Source: Maylandia zebra
Lineage: Eukaryota > Chordata > Actinopteri > Cichliformes > Cichlidae
Assembly: GCF_041146795.1 (NCBI RefSeq)
Contig: NC_135177.1
Coordinates: forward strand, 22,356,560-22,420,559
DNA: 64,000 nt
Direction: 5' to 3'
The translations under genes and the position numbers were made by a program. Under the pieces are notes generated by a model. It ran no database searches, had not been told where the DNA came from, and saw only the letters and a program-made list of their open reading frames with translations. The stretch's first letter is position 1. Each line of letters opens with the position of its first letter. Positions 1-10,504 of this stretch are shown here, one piece after another.

Positions 1-828
1 GCGATGTGAATTTTCATGATTGGGTTCTATAATTTTAAGGCCAAGGTAATGTCTGTAGTCTAGTCTTTTTCCCTCTTCCTCTTTCCACCGGTCGCTCTGC
101 TTCTCTCCATTTCTCTGGAAACCCAATTACACTTTCAGGATCTCTGTCTGAGCCAAGGGTAGCAAAGAATATAGACAAAATTGAAAATTTAACATATACT
201 TTCACTCATTTTTAGCCAAAAATAGTGAAAATATGTCTGCATGACATTTTATTACATAGGTGTAATTCACTAAGAGCAAAAGCAAGAAAATGGCAAGAAG
301 GAGACACGTTACAGGACATGAAAGAACACGCTAAAGAAGTGAGAAAAACTGGCATTTTTAAAGTTTAAAAAAAAAAAACATAATACTTAAGCTGATCACT
401 TTGAACTGTGTGTTCAGCCTCTGAAATAATGACTTGCTGGAGGCAGGCTGTGGATTGATAACAGTGTTGGCAGTTCAATCCCAGGCTCCTTTCCACACGT
501 TGAGTAAGACATTGGCTTTGATGCCTTGATTAGTGGATTGCATAGTGGCTTGCTGCCATAGGTGTGCTGCCAGTGGGTGAATGAGAGGCAGCTTGTAGAG
601 CACTTACAATAAGAGCACTATATAAATGCAATCCAACAAAACAAAACCATAAATCACTTTGAATAGGAGCAACAGATATTGCACCCAAAAGATGATAACA
701 TTGATATTTAATGTGTCTAGACAAGAACTGCTAATCTACGTGTTTTACATCTCATTATCCATACTACTGCTCAGACATCATGAGCACCAGTTTTCAGACC
801 GCAGCCTTTCATGTGAAGTTTCCAGGTT

Positions 829-1195
829 TATAGCTTTATAGTTAGAGCTGGATCCAGTAAGCCTTAACAATCTCTTAATCATCCTGCTATAGCCTGCCCT
901 AGTCTCCCTATTTATTTTGTCTTGCTACACTCTGCTTTTCTGTCTCCTCTTTTCCTCCTCCCCCCAACAGGTAGCTACTTCACCCTGAGTCTGGTTCTGC
1001 TGGAGGTTTCTTCCTGGTAAATGCGAGTTTTTCCTTCCCACTGTCGCCAAAGTGCTGCTCATAGATCTGATCTGATTGTTGGTTTGTTCTCCCTGATATT
1101 ATAGGGTCTTTACCTTTCAGTATAAAGCACCTTGAGGTGTTATGTTGCTCTTGTGAATATTAGCTGAAGCATTGCACACAATATCCAGTACTGCA
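829..1195 (-). repeat. Interspersed repeat, family R1 (inverted copy)
   Basis: This stretch, read on the minus strand, matches the segment at 4738-5215. Both share a block around the phrase for a stage-setting 'tatagggt..aaga' motif, a GGAAGGAAAAA-type block, a 'gttctgctgg' block and an end block near 'gttagagctgga'. The composition is typical of an abundant teleost repeat, perhaps the 3' tail of a LINE or a SINE, but I cannot name the family. Copy edges are approximate. Confidence 0.6.
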
Positions 1196-1866
1196 TAGAA
1201 TTTTATTAAACAGTAGCTTTCTGTCAACGAATGAAAGACAGACTTAATACCATTAGTGTATGCAGACGGACCAAACTCCTGTGTGCAGTCAACCCTTGAA
1301 ATACCATTGAGTGATTTTAATTTATAGTCTTAAGTAGTGGATGAAAATAACAGCGCAGAGAACTTTCAAATATTAGATATATTTTAGTGGTTTCTTATTT
1401 GCATTTTTATGTGGTGTGTTTTTAGGAAGCTGGAACTGATTGAAGGCCATTCATGTGAGGGAAAACATACATTTAGTTTGGTTCCCCAACATGAAAGGTT
1501 GTTTCAGGATTGCTTTACCTTAGTCAAAATGATTGAACCGAAAGGCTGGATATTAAATTGTTGCAAATGTGTGCAATATTCAGGACTGTTGGGGAAATGT
1601 TTTTAAATCACTTACTTCTGGTGTCTGGGATTTACGAGCTGTTCTTTGAAGATGCCCATCTGAAAACCAATTTAAGGTTCCAAGCCTTGTGTGTGCTTAG
1701 TAGGTGGTATGTAACTTTACAAAATCACTATATCACTATAATGTTGAGTATATCAGGTGTCATCTGGGTTTTTAGTAGTTTAAAGGAGTCTGTTTGACTC
1801 ACCTAGACTGTAATAGTGGTCTTTTACAAGAATGTGCTTGGCTTACGTACCCAGCATTAACCAAGC

Positions 1867-1911
1867 ATATATATACACACAGACACACACACACACACAT
1901 ATATATATATA
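1867..1911. repeat. (CA)n/(TA)n microsatellite
   Basis: A short run of CA dinucleotides flanked by TA dinucleotides. Simple-sequence repeat with no coding role. Confidence 0.8.
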
Positions 1912-4088
1912 CTATGCTCTATTCATGAATATGTTAGTTTATTCATGTCTTTTTTCTCCATCCTAACTGATTCTACTGCTGCTTCTGCATAATGAACACC
2001 AGCTGCCTCATTAAGAATAAAAAACGGTCACCTAACACTACACTTCTGTATCAGCGAAGATGACTAATGAGTGTGCACGACATGGAGCTTTGTAAGTGGA
2101 AAAGTTGCTGGAGGTCTGGACTGGTCCATGCTGTACTGGTATACCTGTCAAATGTAATGTCATCATTTTAGAGTCGGGTCAAATATCACCAGGTTCTGTC
2201 AGCAGGAGACTTATGGCCGAATCTGTTATCTCCAGCTTCTTAGAGATAAGCTGTTCTGTACTGGGAGCCTCTGCAGGTCAGAAACACACATCATATGGAT
2301 TTATGTGAGAAAGGACATATATGTGCACATACTGTTGAATTACTACTACTTTTCATGACATTAGTGCCCTTCAGGTGACTGCAAAGGGCTGATGTGCAGA
2401 CTCATGTGCAGATCATTTTCATGCTCCGTCCAGGTGTTTACCTGATAACCACAGGAAAATATATTACACAGTGCACATGTGTGCTTTGCATATTTACTAG
2501 TAGAGGCAGTATTGACTTCACAGCCAGTGTGTTTGTTGCATGCGTGTATGTGTCTAAATGTGTGAGCAGGTAGATGCGGGGAGCCTTTACTCTGAGCCTG
2601 GACAGTGATGTTGCTGTGGTGATGATCAAAGGAAAAATACTGCAATAGCTGCGAAAGAAGCTGGGCAAGACTGCAGTTCAGAAAGTTGATACAGTTAAAC
2701 ATTAAAACACCACCTCAGAGAAGATGAATGACACACAGATACACGCACAAATGCACAGATACAAATTCAAATAAAGCTGTATAAACAAAAGCGAAATACG
2801 CACTTAGCTCTTGTCTCATAGTGACACCTTTCTTTGTGGCTCTTTTTCTCACTATATAACACTTTCCCACTTACACAGTGCAAATGCTGGCTAATTTGAA
2901 GATGAAGACAAGGTTAGGGATAATTTGTTTGAAGAAAATCATGCTCGACCGAATCTGATGCTTCGTGCGCAAATCATCTGTGAATCTTTTTACATTAGCC
3001 CCTCTCATAGCCAGTGACGTCAGCGGTTCCAACTTTGGGCCCAGCAATTAGTCAGCGCTCTGCTCAAGCCAGCTCTTTTGGCACCGACATCAATGCTTTT
3101 TCGCTGAATTGGATGGAGCCATTTCTAGATTAGGCACTGCCACTGGCATGAGTAAATAGATCCTGTAATGTTTTCTTTTTAGTGGTCACAAATTCACTTA
3201 TTGAGATTATATATTCATACCAACCATTTTCCCATCTTTATGCGCCATACTGCCTTTGTGTTCTTCCTGTGAACCTTTGAACTCATCTGTGTTAGCCCAG
3301 CCTGCTTTTTTTCTCTGACTCAGCATCTGCCCAACACCTCCACATCTCTTAGTTACCTCAGCACTTTAACATCTTACATTAGTGGCGGGTGTGTTTGGTC
3401 ATCAGATTGGCCCGAGTAAGCCAAAGAAAGAGTTGTGGAAGCACATCGCCATCCCTCACCTACTTACTCTCAAGCCCTCATTTCATAGACACCTGTATGA
3501 GCATTATTTTTTCATGCTTGCTGCATAAAATATATTACTTAAGAGCAATATACGTCCAGCCTTTTCTTTTCAATTAACCTTTCTCACACTAAATCCATTA
3601 CAAATATAACTAGATCAGCAGGTTCTATAATACACATTCAATCTTAGGAGTAATGTGTTTGAATTATTAATGAGTTGTTTTGTTGGTATTTCAGATCAGA
3701 TTACGGGCTCTTAAATGTCTGCCTGGTCCATTCAAGCTTTAGCTTCCTCTACATTAAAATCTGACTAACACACCCTGACTATACAACAGTGATTTTATTT
3801 TCAAAGTCTATTAATGTTTTATGTACAAATAAGAAGACTGGCCGGTACCCAAAGAGAAATTTATACAGTAATGTGGACTGCATATATATTTTCAGTCAGG
3901 CACTTAAAAAGGGGATTATTGTTCTTAGAAAGAACTGGCAAAGTTGAAATGCTTTATTCTCTAGGCGGCAGGCTGCTATGCATGAGTTGTCTTTTTTCTT
4001 GTCCTGAATGTGTGATAAACCTATTCAGTGTGGCGAGGAAGTAAAAATGATGTCTGCATGTCTGTAAACCGTGATGATCGTTGTTCAG

Positions 4089-4199
4089 GTTGATGTGCAG
4101 GTAGAAGCAGTGAAGCAAGGCAATGCCATTGTCACCACAGAAGTGGACCGGTACAATATCGGCTCCATGGTAACGCTGGCCTCCCACACTTCGCTCAGC
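4089..4199 (+). pseudogene. nup210l: gp210-like exon fragment 1 (nup210l remnant?)
   Basis: After a TTGTTCAG acceptor, the plus strand reads V-D-V-Q-V-E-A-V-K-Q-G-N-A-I-V followed by a Tyr and a V-T-L-A-S segment. I compare this from memory with human NUP210 near residue 625, where a V-K-A-E-A-Q-G stretch is followed by a Tyr and an I-T-I-A-A segment. NUP210/NUP210L are large single-pass nuclear-pore membrane glycoproteins with Ig-like lumenal repeats. The frame stops soon after and no clear donor is visible. The identity is inferred from weak similarity and from position next to rps27. It could be a decayed exon or a diverged functional one. Confidence 0.35.
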
Positions 4200-4508
4200 C
4201 TGCATTCAGGGGACTTGCCTGTGCTGCATATGTGCGTGTGAGAGAGAAGGGGGGTATGAGAGCAGAGGTTGCTGATTGACCTATTTTCAGGCTGTTTGTA
4301 TGAATTGGGATGAAGGGAGAAGTGATGGGGTTTTTAATGATGCCGCAGGGGACTTGTGCATTGCTTCCTCCTCTGATACGACTTCCACTGACATAACTGA
4401 CATAACTGGGCTACTTGTAAACCCTCTGCATATTATACCCACAGTGAAGACCCAGACCCACTTGTAAGTCCCAGTTCACTTTTTCTCTCTGTGGGTCTTA
4501 TTTGACTT

Positions 4509-4512
<4 letters not shown>

Positions 4513-4564
<52 letters not shown>

Positions 4565-4588
4565 CATACATATGTATACATACATATG

Positions 4589-4637
<49 letters not shown>

Positions 4638-4660
4638 ATGTATATGTATGTATATATACA
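4513..4660. repeat. (TG)n-(TACATA)n-(CA)n palindromic microsatellite
   Basis: About 24 TG dinucleotides run into two copies of a TATACATACATATG-like unit and then into about 21 CA dinucleotides. The TG and CA arms are mutual reverse complements, so the tract is an inverted repeat of simple sequence. Confidence 0.9.
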
Positions 4661-4737
4661 CAGAGTGTTCTTGGTGAAGGTGGAGACAGTCAGCTAATTG
4701 GAGGCTAGGAATAGCCAGCAGTAAACTGGTACTCATT

Positions 4738-5215
4738 CGATTTCAATTCAATTTCATTTCATTTATATAGCAGTAAATCACAACTGTCACCACAAGGTCC
4801 TTTATATTATAGGGTAAAGATCTTACAGAATGAGAAACAACCCCCAACAAGGAGACAACCCGCTATGAGAAAGCACTTGGCAACAGTGGGAAGGAAAAAC
4901 CCCTTTTAAGAGGAAGAAACTGCAGATTCTGGCTCAGGAAGAAGCAGACATCTTCTGAGAGTGGAGGGGGTGAGAAGAGAGAGAGAGCAGGAAGAGAGTC
5001 AAGGCAGAGAGAGAGTTTTAAATCAGCTTTTAATAGTTAAATTGAATAGTGATTTATAAACCCAATGAAGAGGAATCTCATGAAGAGTTGAGTGAAGAAG
5101 AAATGCTCAGTGCATCATGGGAAGCCACCAGCAGTCTAAGCCTAGTGCAGCATAACTAAGGGAGGATTCAGGGTTACCTCATCCAGCTCTAACTATAAGC
5201 TTTATCAAAAAGGTT
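4738..5215 (+). repeat. Interspersed repeat, family R1 (direct copy)
   Basis: This begins with a 'ttatatag'-type block, contains the common fish block ending in 'gtgggaaggaaaaa', and ends near 'ccagctctaac'. It matches the minus-strand copy at 829-1195. The family is abundant in teleosts but I cannot classify it from sequence alone. Confidence 0.65.
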
Positions 5216-5923
5216 TATTAGGACACTATGATACTATGAGGGATTAATATGGTCTACTTTCTTGACATTGACAGTACTCTTGCTGCAGCTTCAGCTGAAG
5301 CCTGTATAATGTCGATAGAATCTCATTCTTAGCATCCAGGTAGGACCTTATGCCACCAATTATTTTGTGAACTCACCTTTTTAAGCAAAGCCATCTTGGC
5401 TGGGATAACCAGAAGCCAAATGCTTTAAGTGAGGAGTGGATCAGACTGATACTCTCATATTTGTTAGTTAGTGACAGCTCTGCTGATTGACTTCGCTTTT
5501 AAAACACCTAGGCTGTTTCCATTTTTATTTACATGGGTGTGTGGGACTCTAGTATATTGTTCAAATCTTATGAGATATTTTTAGAAATATAAATCAAATA
5601 TATTTATCTAAATCATGTATATCTGTGTGTATGTCCAATAGCTGTTTGGTTTTTTCGGAGTGTTAAAACTTCTGGCCGATAGAACAAAAGGTTGAAAGTG
5701 GCCTATAACTTCTTCTTCTTCTCCGTCTCTTTCCCCCTCCTCCTCCTCTGTTTGACCCAAATCCCACCCTCAGTCCCAGTACCCCACAAGCACAGCAAGT
5801 TTTTTTTTCATTTAGTTTAATTTCCTCTGCTCTTTTCTATCTTACCGCCCTGCTGCTAGCTGCTACACCTTCGTCTGCTTATCACAGTTATGCACTCACA
5901 GACAGACAATGAGCTGCATGCAT

Positions 5924-5974
<51 letters not shown>

Positions 5975-6344
5975 CAGAGACATGGACAGAATTACATTAG
6001 AATTTCATATTCATTTGAACAGTGCTTTGACGTGGCTCCACTCCTCGCTGCCTCCTTCCGACCTTCCTCAGCTTACTTCCCCAAAAAGTAATGTTGGTTT
6101 CTATAGTAACCGCCTGTGTCTATGTTAGAGGGGAGTTTCCTCACGCTGACTGAAAACGATGTTGAGCACGGGGAGCCACGGAAATACACACACTCTCCCT
6201 CACTCACATGCTTGCATTCGTAAAACTGTTGATTAGCAATCACCGTGTCCTTCACACTGTTTATTTTTAATGAGCTCAGAACAATCTGTTGATTGGGTGA
6301 TTCCAACAGGAGTAACACGCAGCATATTACAAATTGAGTATTCA
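5216..6344. other. Non-coding stretch with a (CA)n tract
   Basis: No supportable exon. A pyrimidine-rich run lies near 5707-5755 and a (CA)n tract at 5925-5971. Open frames across the CA tract are artefacts of the dinucleotide repeat. Confidence 0.6.
5925..5971. repeat. (CA)n microsatellite
   Basis: About 23 consecutive CA dinucleotides. Confidence 0.95.
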
Positions 6345-6860
6345 CATCAGATGGAATTTTTGTGGCCCTTTGTGTAATGTGAGAAAGGTGAACATGAATG
6401 TGTTAAGAGTTCTCTTATTATTTTGCACCTAAGTTCCTTTTAATTGTAGGTTATAGTTATTTTCCTTTTTTTGGGATAAATACATGAATACTCTTTTCTT
6501 TGTTGCACAGAACTATGACTGTGACTATTTTTGTCTGTGTTGTGTTTTGTTTGTAGCATTCTTCTTGATATGCTCGTCTCTCTGTTGGTGTGCTGCTGTG
6601 GTGCTCTCTTACTTTTCAAAGAAATGTAGGTCAGGTGGACTGGAGACTGTAAATTGCCTATTGTTGTGGGTTTTGTGCTTCCCTGCATGGAAAGGTCCCA
6701 GATATCTGTGATGTATGGGCATAAACAATGAACAAATTAATGAAGCCCCACGAGCCAGACTGAACTTTGCACCAGCTCGTTCAGACTCATCATTTTCACA
6801 TTAATGCACTTTGCATAAATTGTTGCTCAAATGCAGAATTGCGATACTTGACTTTATGTA
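6345..6860 (+). repeat. Local duplication, segment B copy 1
   Basis: This roughly 515-base segment aligns over most of its length with 7807-8320. Shared blocks include 'atcagatggaatttttgt', 'ggataaatacatgaatac', 'ctttgttgcacag' and 'ggaaaggtcccagatatctg'. Copies differ by point changes and small indels, notably an extra ~50 bases in the second copy. Open frames within it are shared by both copies but resemble no known protein. Confidence 0.75.
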
Positions 6861-7281
6861 AAACACCAACTGAAATATGCATTAATATGCTGCAGAACAT
6901 TTCTGACAGGGGAAATAAATCATTTTGATCTCTGTGTAACGTATTTGGTAACGACTTGGACAACCATAAAACAACTAAGCGGCATCTGGCGAGTGATTGC
7001 ATATTTACATTTTCTAAGCTTCTCCCTCTTGTTAAGTATTGACAACAGTCCTAGCACATTATTTGTCTCCTCCATTAAGAGCTAGCCTGTGATTGGCCGA
7101 CACAAAGCAGAAACAGCCTGTGTTTACATCTCTTCTCTGCCGCCTTGTTTTTCTTCCTCCAACTCATTTCTCTCACTCACTCTACTCGTTGCCTTGCCAA
7201 ATATCTGCACAGATATTCTGCCAATCATATTTTCTTTCTCCACCTTTCTTCTCTCTTTTCCTCCTGGTGTCATGTAGTAAG

Positions 7282-7370
7282 GATGTAGAGCTGCAGTTAG
7301 CAGAGTGTGACCAGAAGGGGGTACAGTTTGACAACCTCCGATCCCTCCCAGTGACTCTGCAAGCTCCACT
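7282..7370 (+). pseudogene. nup210l: gp210-like exon fragment 2 (nup210l remnant?)
   Basis: After a TAGTAAG acceptor the plus strand reads L-Q-L-A-E-C-D-Q-K-G-V-Q-F-D-N-L-R-S-L. I align it from memory with human NUP210 near residue 770, which has L-D-L-A-A-Y-D-Q-E-G-R-R-F-D-N-F-S-S-L. The shared L..A..DQ.G..FDN..SL pattern is the best evidence in this window for a gp210-family exon. The similarity fades after S-L and no clear donor is seen, so the exon edge at the 3' side is a guess. Its position after the residue-625-like fragment fits plus-strand order. Confidence 0.45.
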
Positions 7371-7649
7371 CCATCTCCCTAAATGTTCTCGCACACAGGG
7401 ACATTCACAGCTTGCAGACTATTTCAGCTTCATCGTCAGAATAATTAATGCAGGAAATGATCACCGAGACAAGAATGATTAATTTTGAGCTCTGACAACA
7501 CCGACATGACCGATTGTTGGTGCTGGGCCACCAGGCTTTTAATGCTCACGGCCATCCAGGGATAGCATCCATCACGGTGACCCTCACTCCTGCAGAGATG
7601 TGTTCAGTGTGTGTTTTTATGTGGGTGTGAATGCCAGCGTATGTGTGTG

Positions 7650-8495
7650 TATCATTAAGCATATGTTTACTAATTTAGCAGCCTTGTGACTGTGGAGGTA
7701 AGGGGTTACTATTCTGAGATAGTAAAAGATGTTTAGCAGAGCACAACCACCTGAGACCTCTGCAGCTTTCCTGACATGACCTGCCAGGGGCACGAGCTTT
7801 CACATTTCATCAGATGGAATTTTTGTAATGTTAGAAAAGTGAACTTGATTATGTGAAGACTTCTCTTATTATTTTGTAATAAAGTTCCCTTTAATTGTAG
7901 ATGTGACTGTTCCAGGTTTTGGATTGCACAATAGGTTATAGTTATTTTCCTGAGAGGGGTGACATCAAAATTTAGGATAAATACATGAATACGCTTGTCT
8001 TTGTTGCACAGTATACTGTGACTGTGACCATTTTTGTCTGTGTTGTGTTTTGTTTGTAGCATTCTTCTTGATATGCTTGTCTCTCTGCCGGTGTGCTGCT
8101 GTGGTGCTCTCTTACTTTCCAGACAAATGTAGGTCAGGTGGACTGGAGACGGTAAACTTCCTATTGTTGTGTGTTTTGTGCTTCCCTGCATGGAAAGGTC
8201 CCAGATATCTGTGACGTGTGGGCATAAACAATGAACAAATTAATGAAGCTCGATGAGCCTAAATGCGTAAATTGGTGCTCAAATGCAGAATTGCAATACT
8301 TGACTTTACATAAAACACTTTAAAATAAGCTGTGTATCATTAAGCATATGTTTACTAATTCATTGACCTTGTGACTGTGGACGTGAGGGGTTACTATTCT
8401 GCGATAGTAAAAGATATTTAGCAAAGAACAACAACACCTGAAACTAGCTTTCCTGACATGACCTGGCAGGGGGCTGTGCTTTTACATTTCATCCT
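7650..8495 (+). repeat. Local tandem duplication A-B-A'
   Basis: Segment A (about 7650-7806) recurs as A' (about 8333-8495). Both carry 'gtgtatcattaagcatatgt', a 'ggggttactattctg.gatagtaaaagat' block and a 'gctttcctgacatgacctg' block. Between them lies segment B copy 2 (7807-8320), matching 6345-6860. The period A to A' is about 684 bases, so the region looks like an eroded array of a roughly 685-base unit. Confidence 0.75.
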
Positions 8496-8977
8496 CTTTA
8501 CCACATTTTTACCTTCACATATAAAGATTTTAGCTCTCTCTGTAGCACAGTATGACTAAGGTACTCTTGTTATAAGGTTTAAGGTAAACAGTCCCTATTA
8601 TAGTGGCAGAACAATCAGGAGTGGGGAAGACTGGATGATAATAAAATCATTTGTCGATATTAAGTGTCCATATGATAATAAATTAAACTGAGAGTGCTTG
8701 CAATTGTGTTTTGCACAATTACTACCTCCATTTTGGAATGGATCATTTCTTAATCTTGCTTCTCTCACAGTTTCTCCCAGTTATTCTGCCAAACACAATT
8801 AAAACATTCATCTGGAAATAAACAGTTCTTCCATTTTTGAGTTTTAGTCGTGCCAGCTGGTTACTTTCAGCTAACAAAAATAAATAAAATCTTGGGATAC
8901 ATTTTGGACACTGACAAAAAAAATACCCAGAAGTCTGTTTGACATAACTTGTGTGTTGTTGTTGTCTTGTGTCCCAG

Positions 8978-9115
8978 AGATGCCATCTGGCCTGTGCGCC
9001 ACGCTTTGTGTCAGCATGTGACAGGACACGACTTGTCACTGTGGGCTCCCAGGGGATGCTGACTAGTGGCTCAAACACTGACTCTCCTCTGCTGGAGGTC
9101 GTTGCTGTGGAGGCG
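8978..9115 (+). pseudogene. nup210l: gp210-like exon fragment 3 (nup210l remnant?)
   Basis: Following a GTCCCAG acceptor, the plus strand contains L-V-T-V-G-S-Q-G-M-L-T-S-G-S followed by L-L-E-V-V-A-V-E-A and then a TAG stop. I compare this from memory with human NUP210 near residue 1395, where V-D-E-K-G-F-L-A-S-G-S precedes an I-E-V-I-A-Q-E segment. The stop falls where the human protein continues, which suggests inactivation unless an intron begins a few bases earlier. About 600 residues expected between this and the preceding fragment are not visible in the 1.6 kb between them. Confidence 0.4.
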
Positions 9116-10281
9116 TAGGGTCAGCCAGACCTTGTTCATAAGTGTTCAGGTCAGTTAATTAAGTAGGGTATACTAATGATGTGTAATGACTTTGGCCTTG
9201 GCAAAGGGAAAACTCAAACAAAGAGACATATGTGTACAGATGAACTGTGTCTCACCAGAGTGGTTTGTGCTTCTGCTACAGCGTGGGAGGGCCCAGTCAG
9301 CCCGTCTTTCCTTTGTTATAAGTCACTATTCTGCGATAACCTTGGTCAGTAGAGCTACGCTCACAACACGCACACACCCCCACAGCCTTTCTTGTACGCT
9401 CGTTTAATTTCTCCACAGTTTCTGGCTCTGGATTTTTCTTTCTTTCTCAACAGCCTTCTTTCATGTCAATTTTTCATTCTACTGCAGCTCTCATTTTGCC
9501 AAATTTAACGCTGAAAAGAGAATTCAAACTGCTCAGATCAATACTATAAAAAGTCATCTGCCATGTCTTTCAGTGATTTTTCTGCCCTTCTCTATCGATC
9601 CTCCTGTCCCATCCTCCACTCTGCCTCCCACTCAGAGATGACCTGACGCTGATTACTTCAGATTTTGACAGACGTTTTTGGTGTCCAGACTTTGCAGAAC
9701 AAAGATTTTCAGCAGGGCCAATAACACCTCCCTTAGTGACTATAATCCCCAATATGTTAATGTTTTCCATCTCTACATCAGTCCAGAAGGAGAATGCATG
9801 ACACTCTTTAATAAGCAAAAGGGTCAGCAATGGGTATTTAATCAGGCGTTACAGGGCAGACCTATAGCATCTTGGAAGAGGGAAAGTTTGCTACAGGTAG
9901 AGAAATTTAATGAGCACAAATGGGTAGAGTTTAGGCTGCTAGTATCTAATCAATGGGCTCATGTCCTCTGTCTTCTGGGTGAAATGGAAGCTTCCACAGT
10001 CCCTACTCTTTTAACCTCTGCAGACAAACACGTCATGGTGGTGGTGAGAGGGTTTCAAGCACACATGAAACTAAAGCATGTGAGGAAAAATTACCATGAG
10101 CATGCATCTTTTTCCATCCTTTCACTCTTAATGTGTCACTCTTATGCACCATCTTGTAAGAAAGCTTAGTTAGTGTTGCACTTTAGCTCCCCCTACCTTC
10201 AATTTTGCATTTTTACAGTCAGCCCTGACAATTCATGGCTTGCTGCTAACAAACTCTTCCCCCGTCATTCATTCCCTGCAG

Positions 10282-10504
10282 TTGTTTACGGACAGTCACT
10301 GTGTCTGTCTCAGGAGGGGTTTGTTACCAGCTGCTCTTGATGGGGCCTCTCTTTGTGGGGTCAGTTCCCTTTCTGTCAGAGCTGCTCTCAGGTGTCCCAG
10401 AGGTGCTGCCCGACCTGTTGGCACTCCACCGATCTGTGTTGCTCCCTGTCACTCAGCCTGGGGTTGAGTTTACGGTGATGGGCAGCAAGAACATGCTTTC
10501 ATCG
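10282..10504 (+). other. Candidate coding exon, unidentified
   Basis: A 223-base segment has a good acceptor (pyrimidines then CTGCAG) and a consensus donor (TCG|GTATGT). One plus frame is open throughout and gives a Leu/Val-rich sequence with the ending P-G-V-E-F-T-V-M-G-S-K-N-M-L. The ending faintly resembles a G-S-S-K-E-M-L stretch of NUP210, but that human segment comes earlier in the protein than the flanking fragments, so the order would be wrong. I do not identify it. It may be a further nup210l exon, a diverged remnant or chance. Confidence 0.3.

Larger units (their letters stand above)
1..4088. other. Non-coding DNA upstream of the first gp210-like exon
   Basis: Apart from the R1 repeat and a short CA/TA tract near 1867-1911, I see no supportable exon. 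Open frames here are short, lack coding composition and resemble no protein I recognise. If the nup210l remnant is real, this DNA lies in its introns or in lost-exon territory. Confidence 0.45.

Noticed and set aside
4433-4736. Several open frames on both strands rich in Thr-His and Val-Cys
   Set aside because: They are translations of the (TG)n/(CA)n microsatellite.
6440-8191. Similar minus-strand open frames in both B copies
   Set aside because: They are alike only because the DNA is duplicated; no similarity to a known protein and many in-frame differences between copies.
7733-10169. Open frames of 110-160 codons at 7733-8191 (-) and 9678-10169 (+)
   Set aside because: No recognisable protein, no splice context and no coding-like composition; the first lies in the local duplication.
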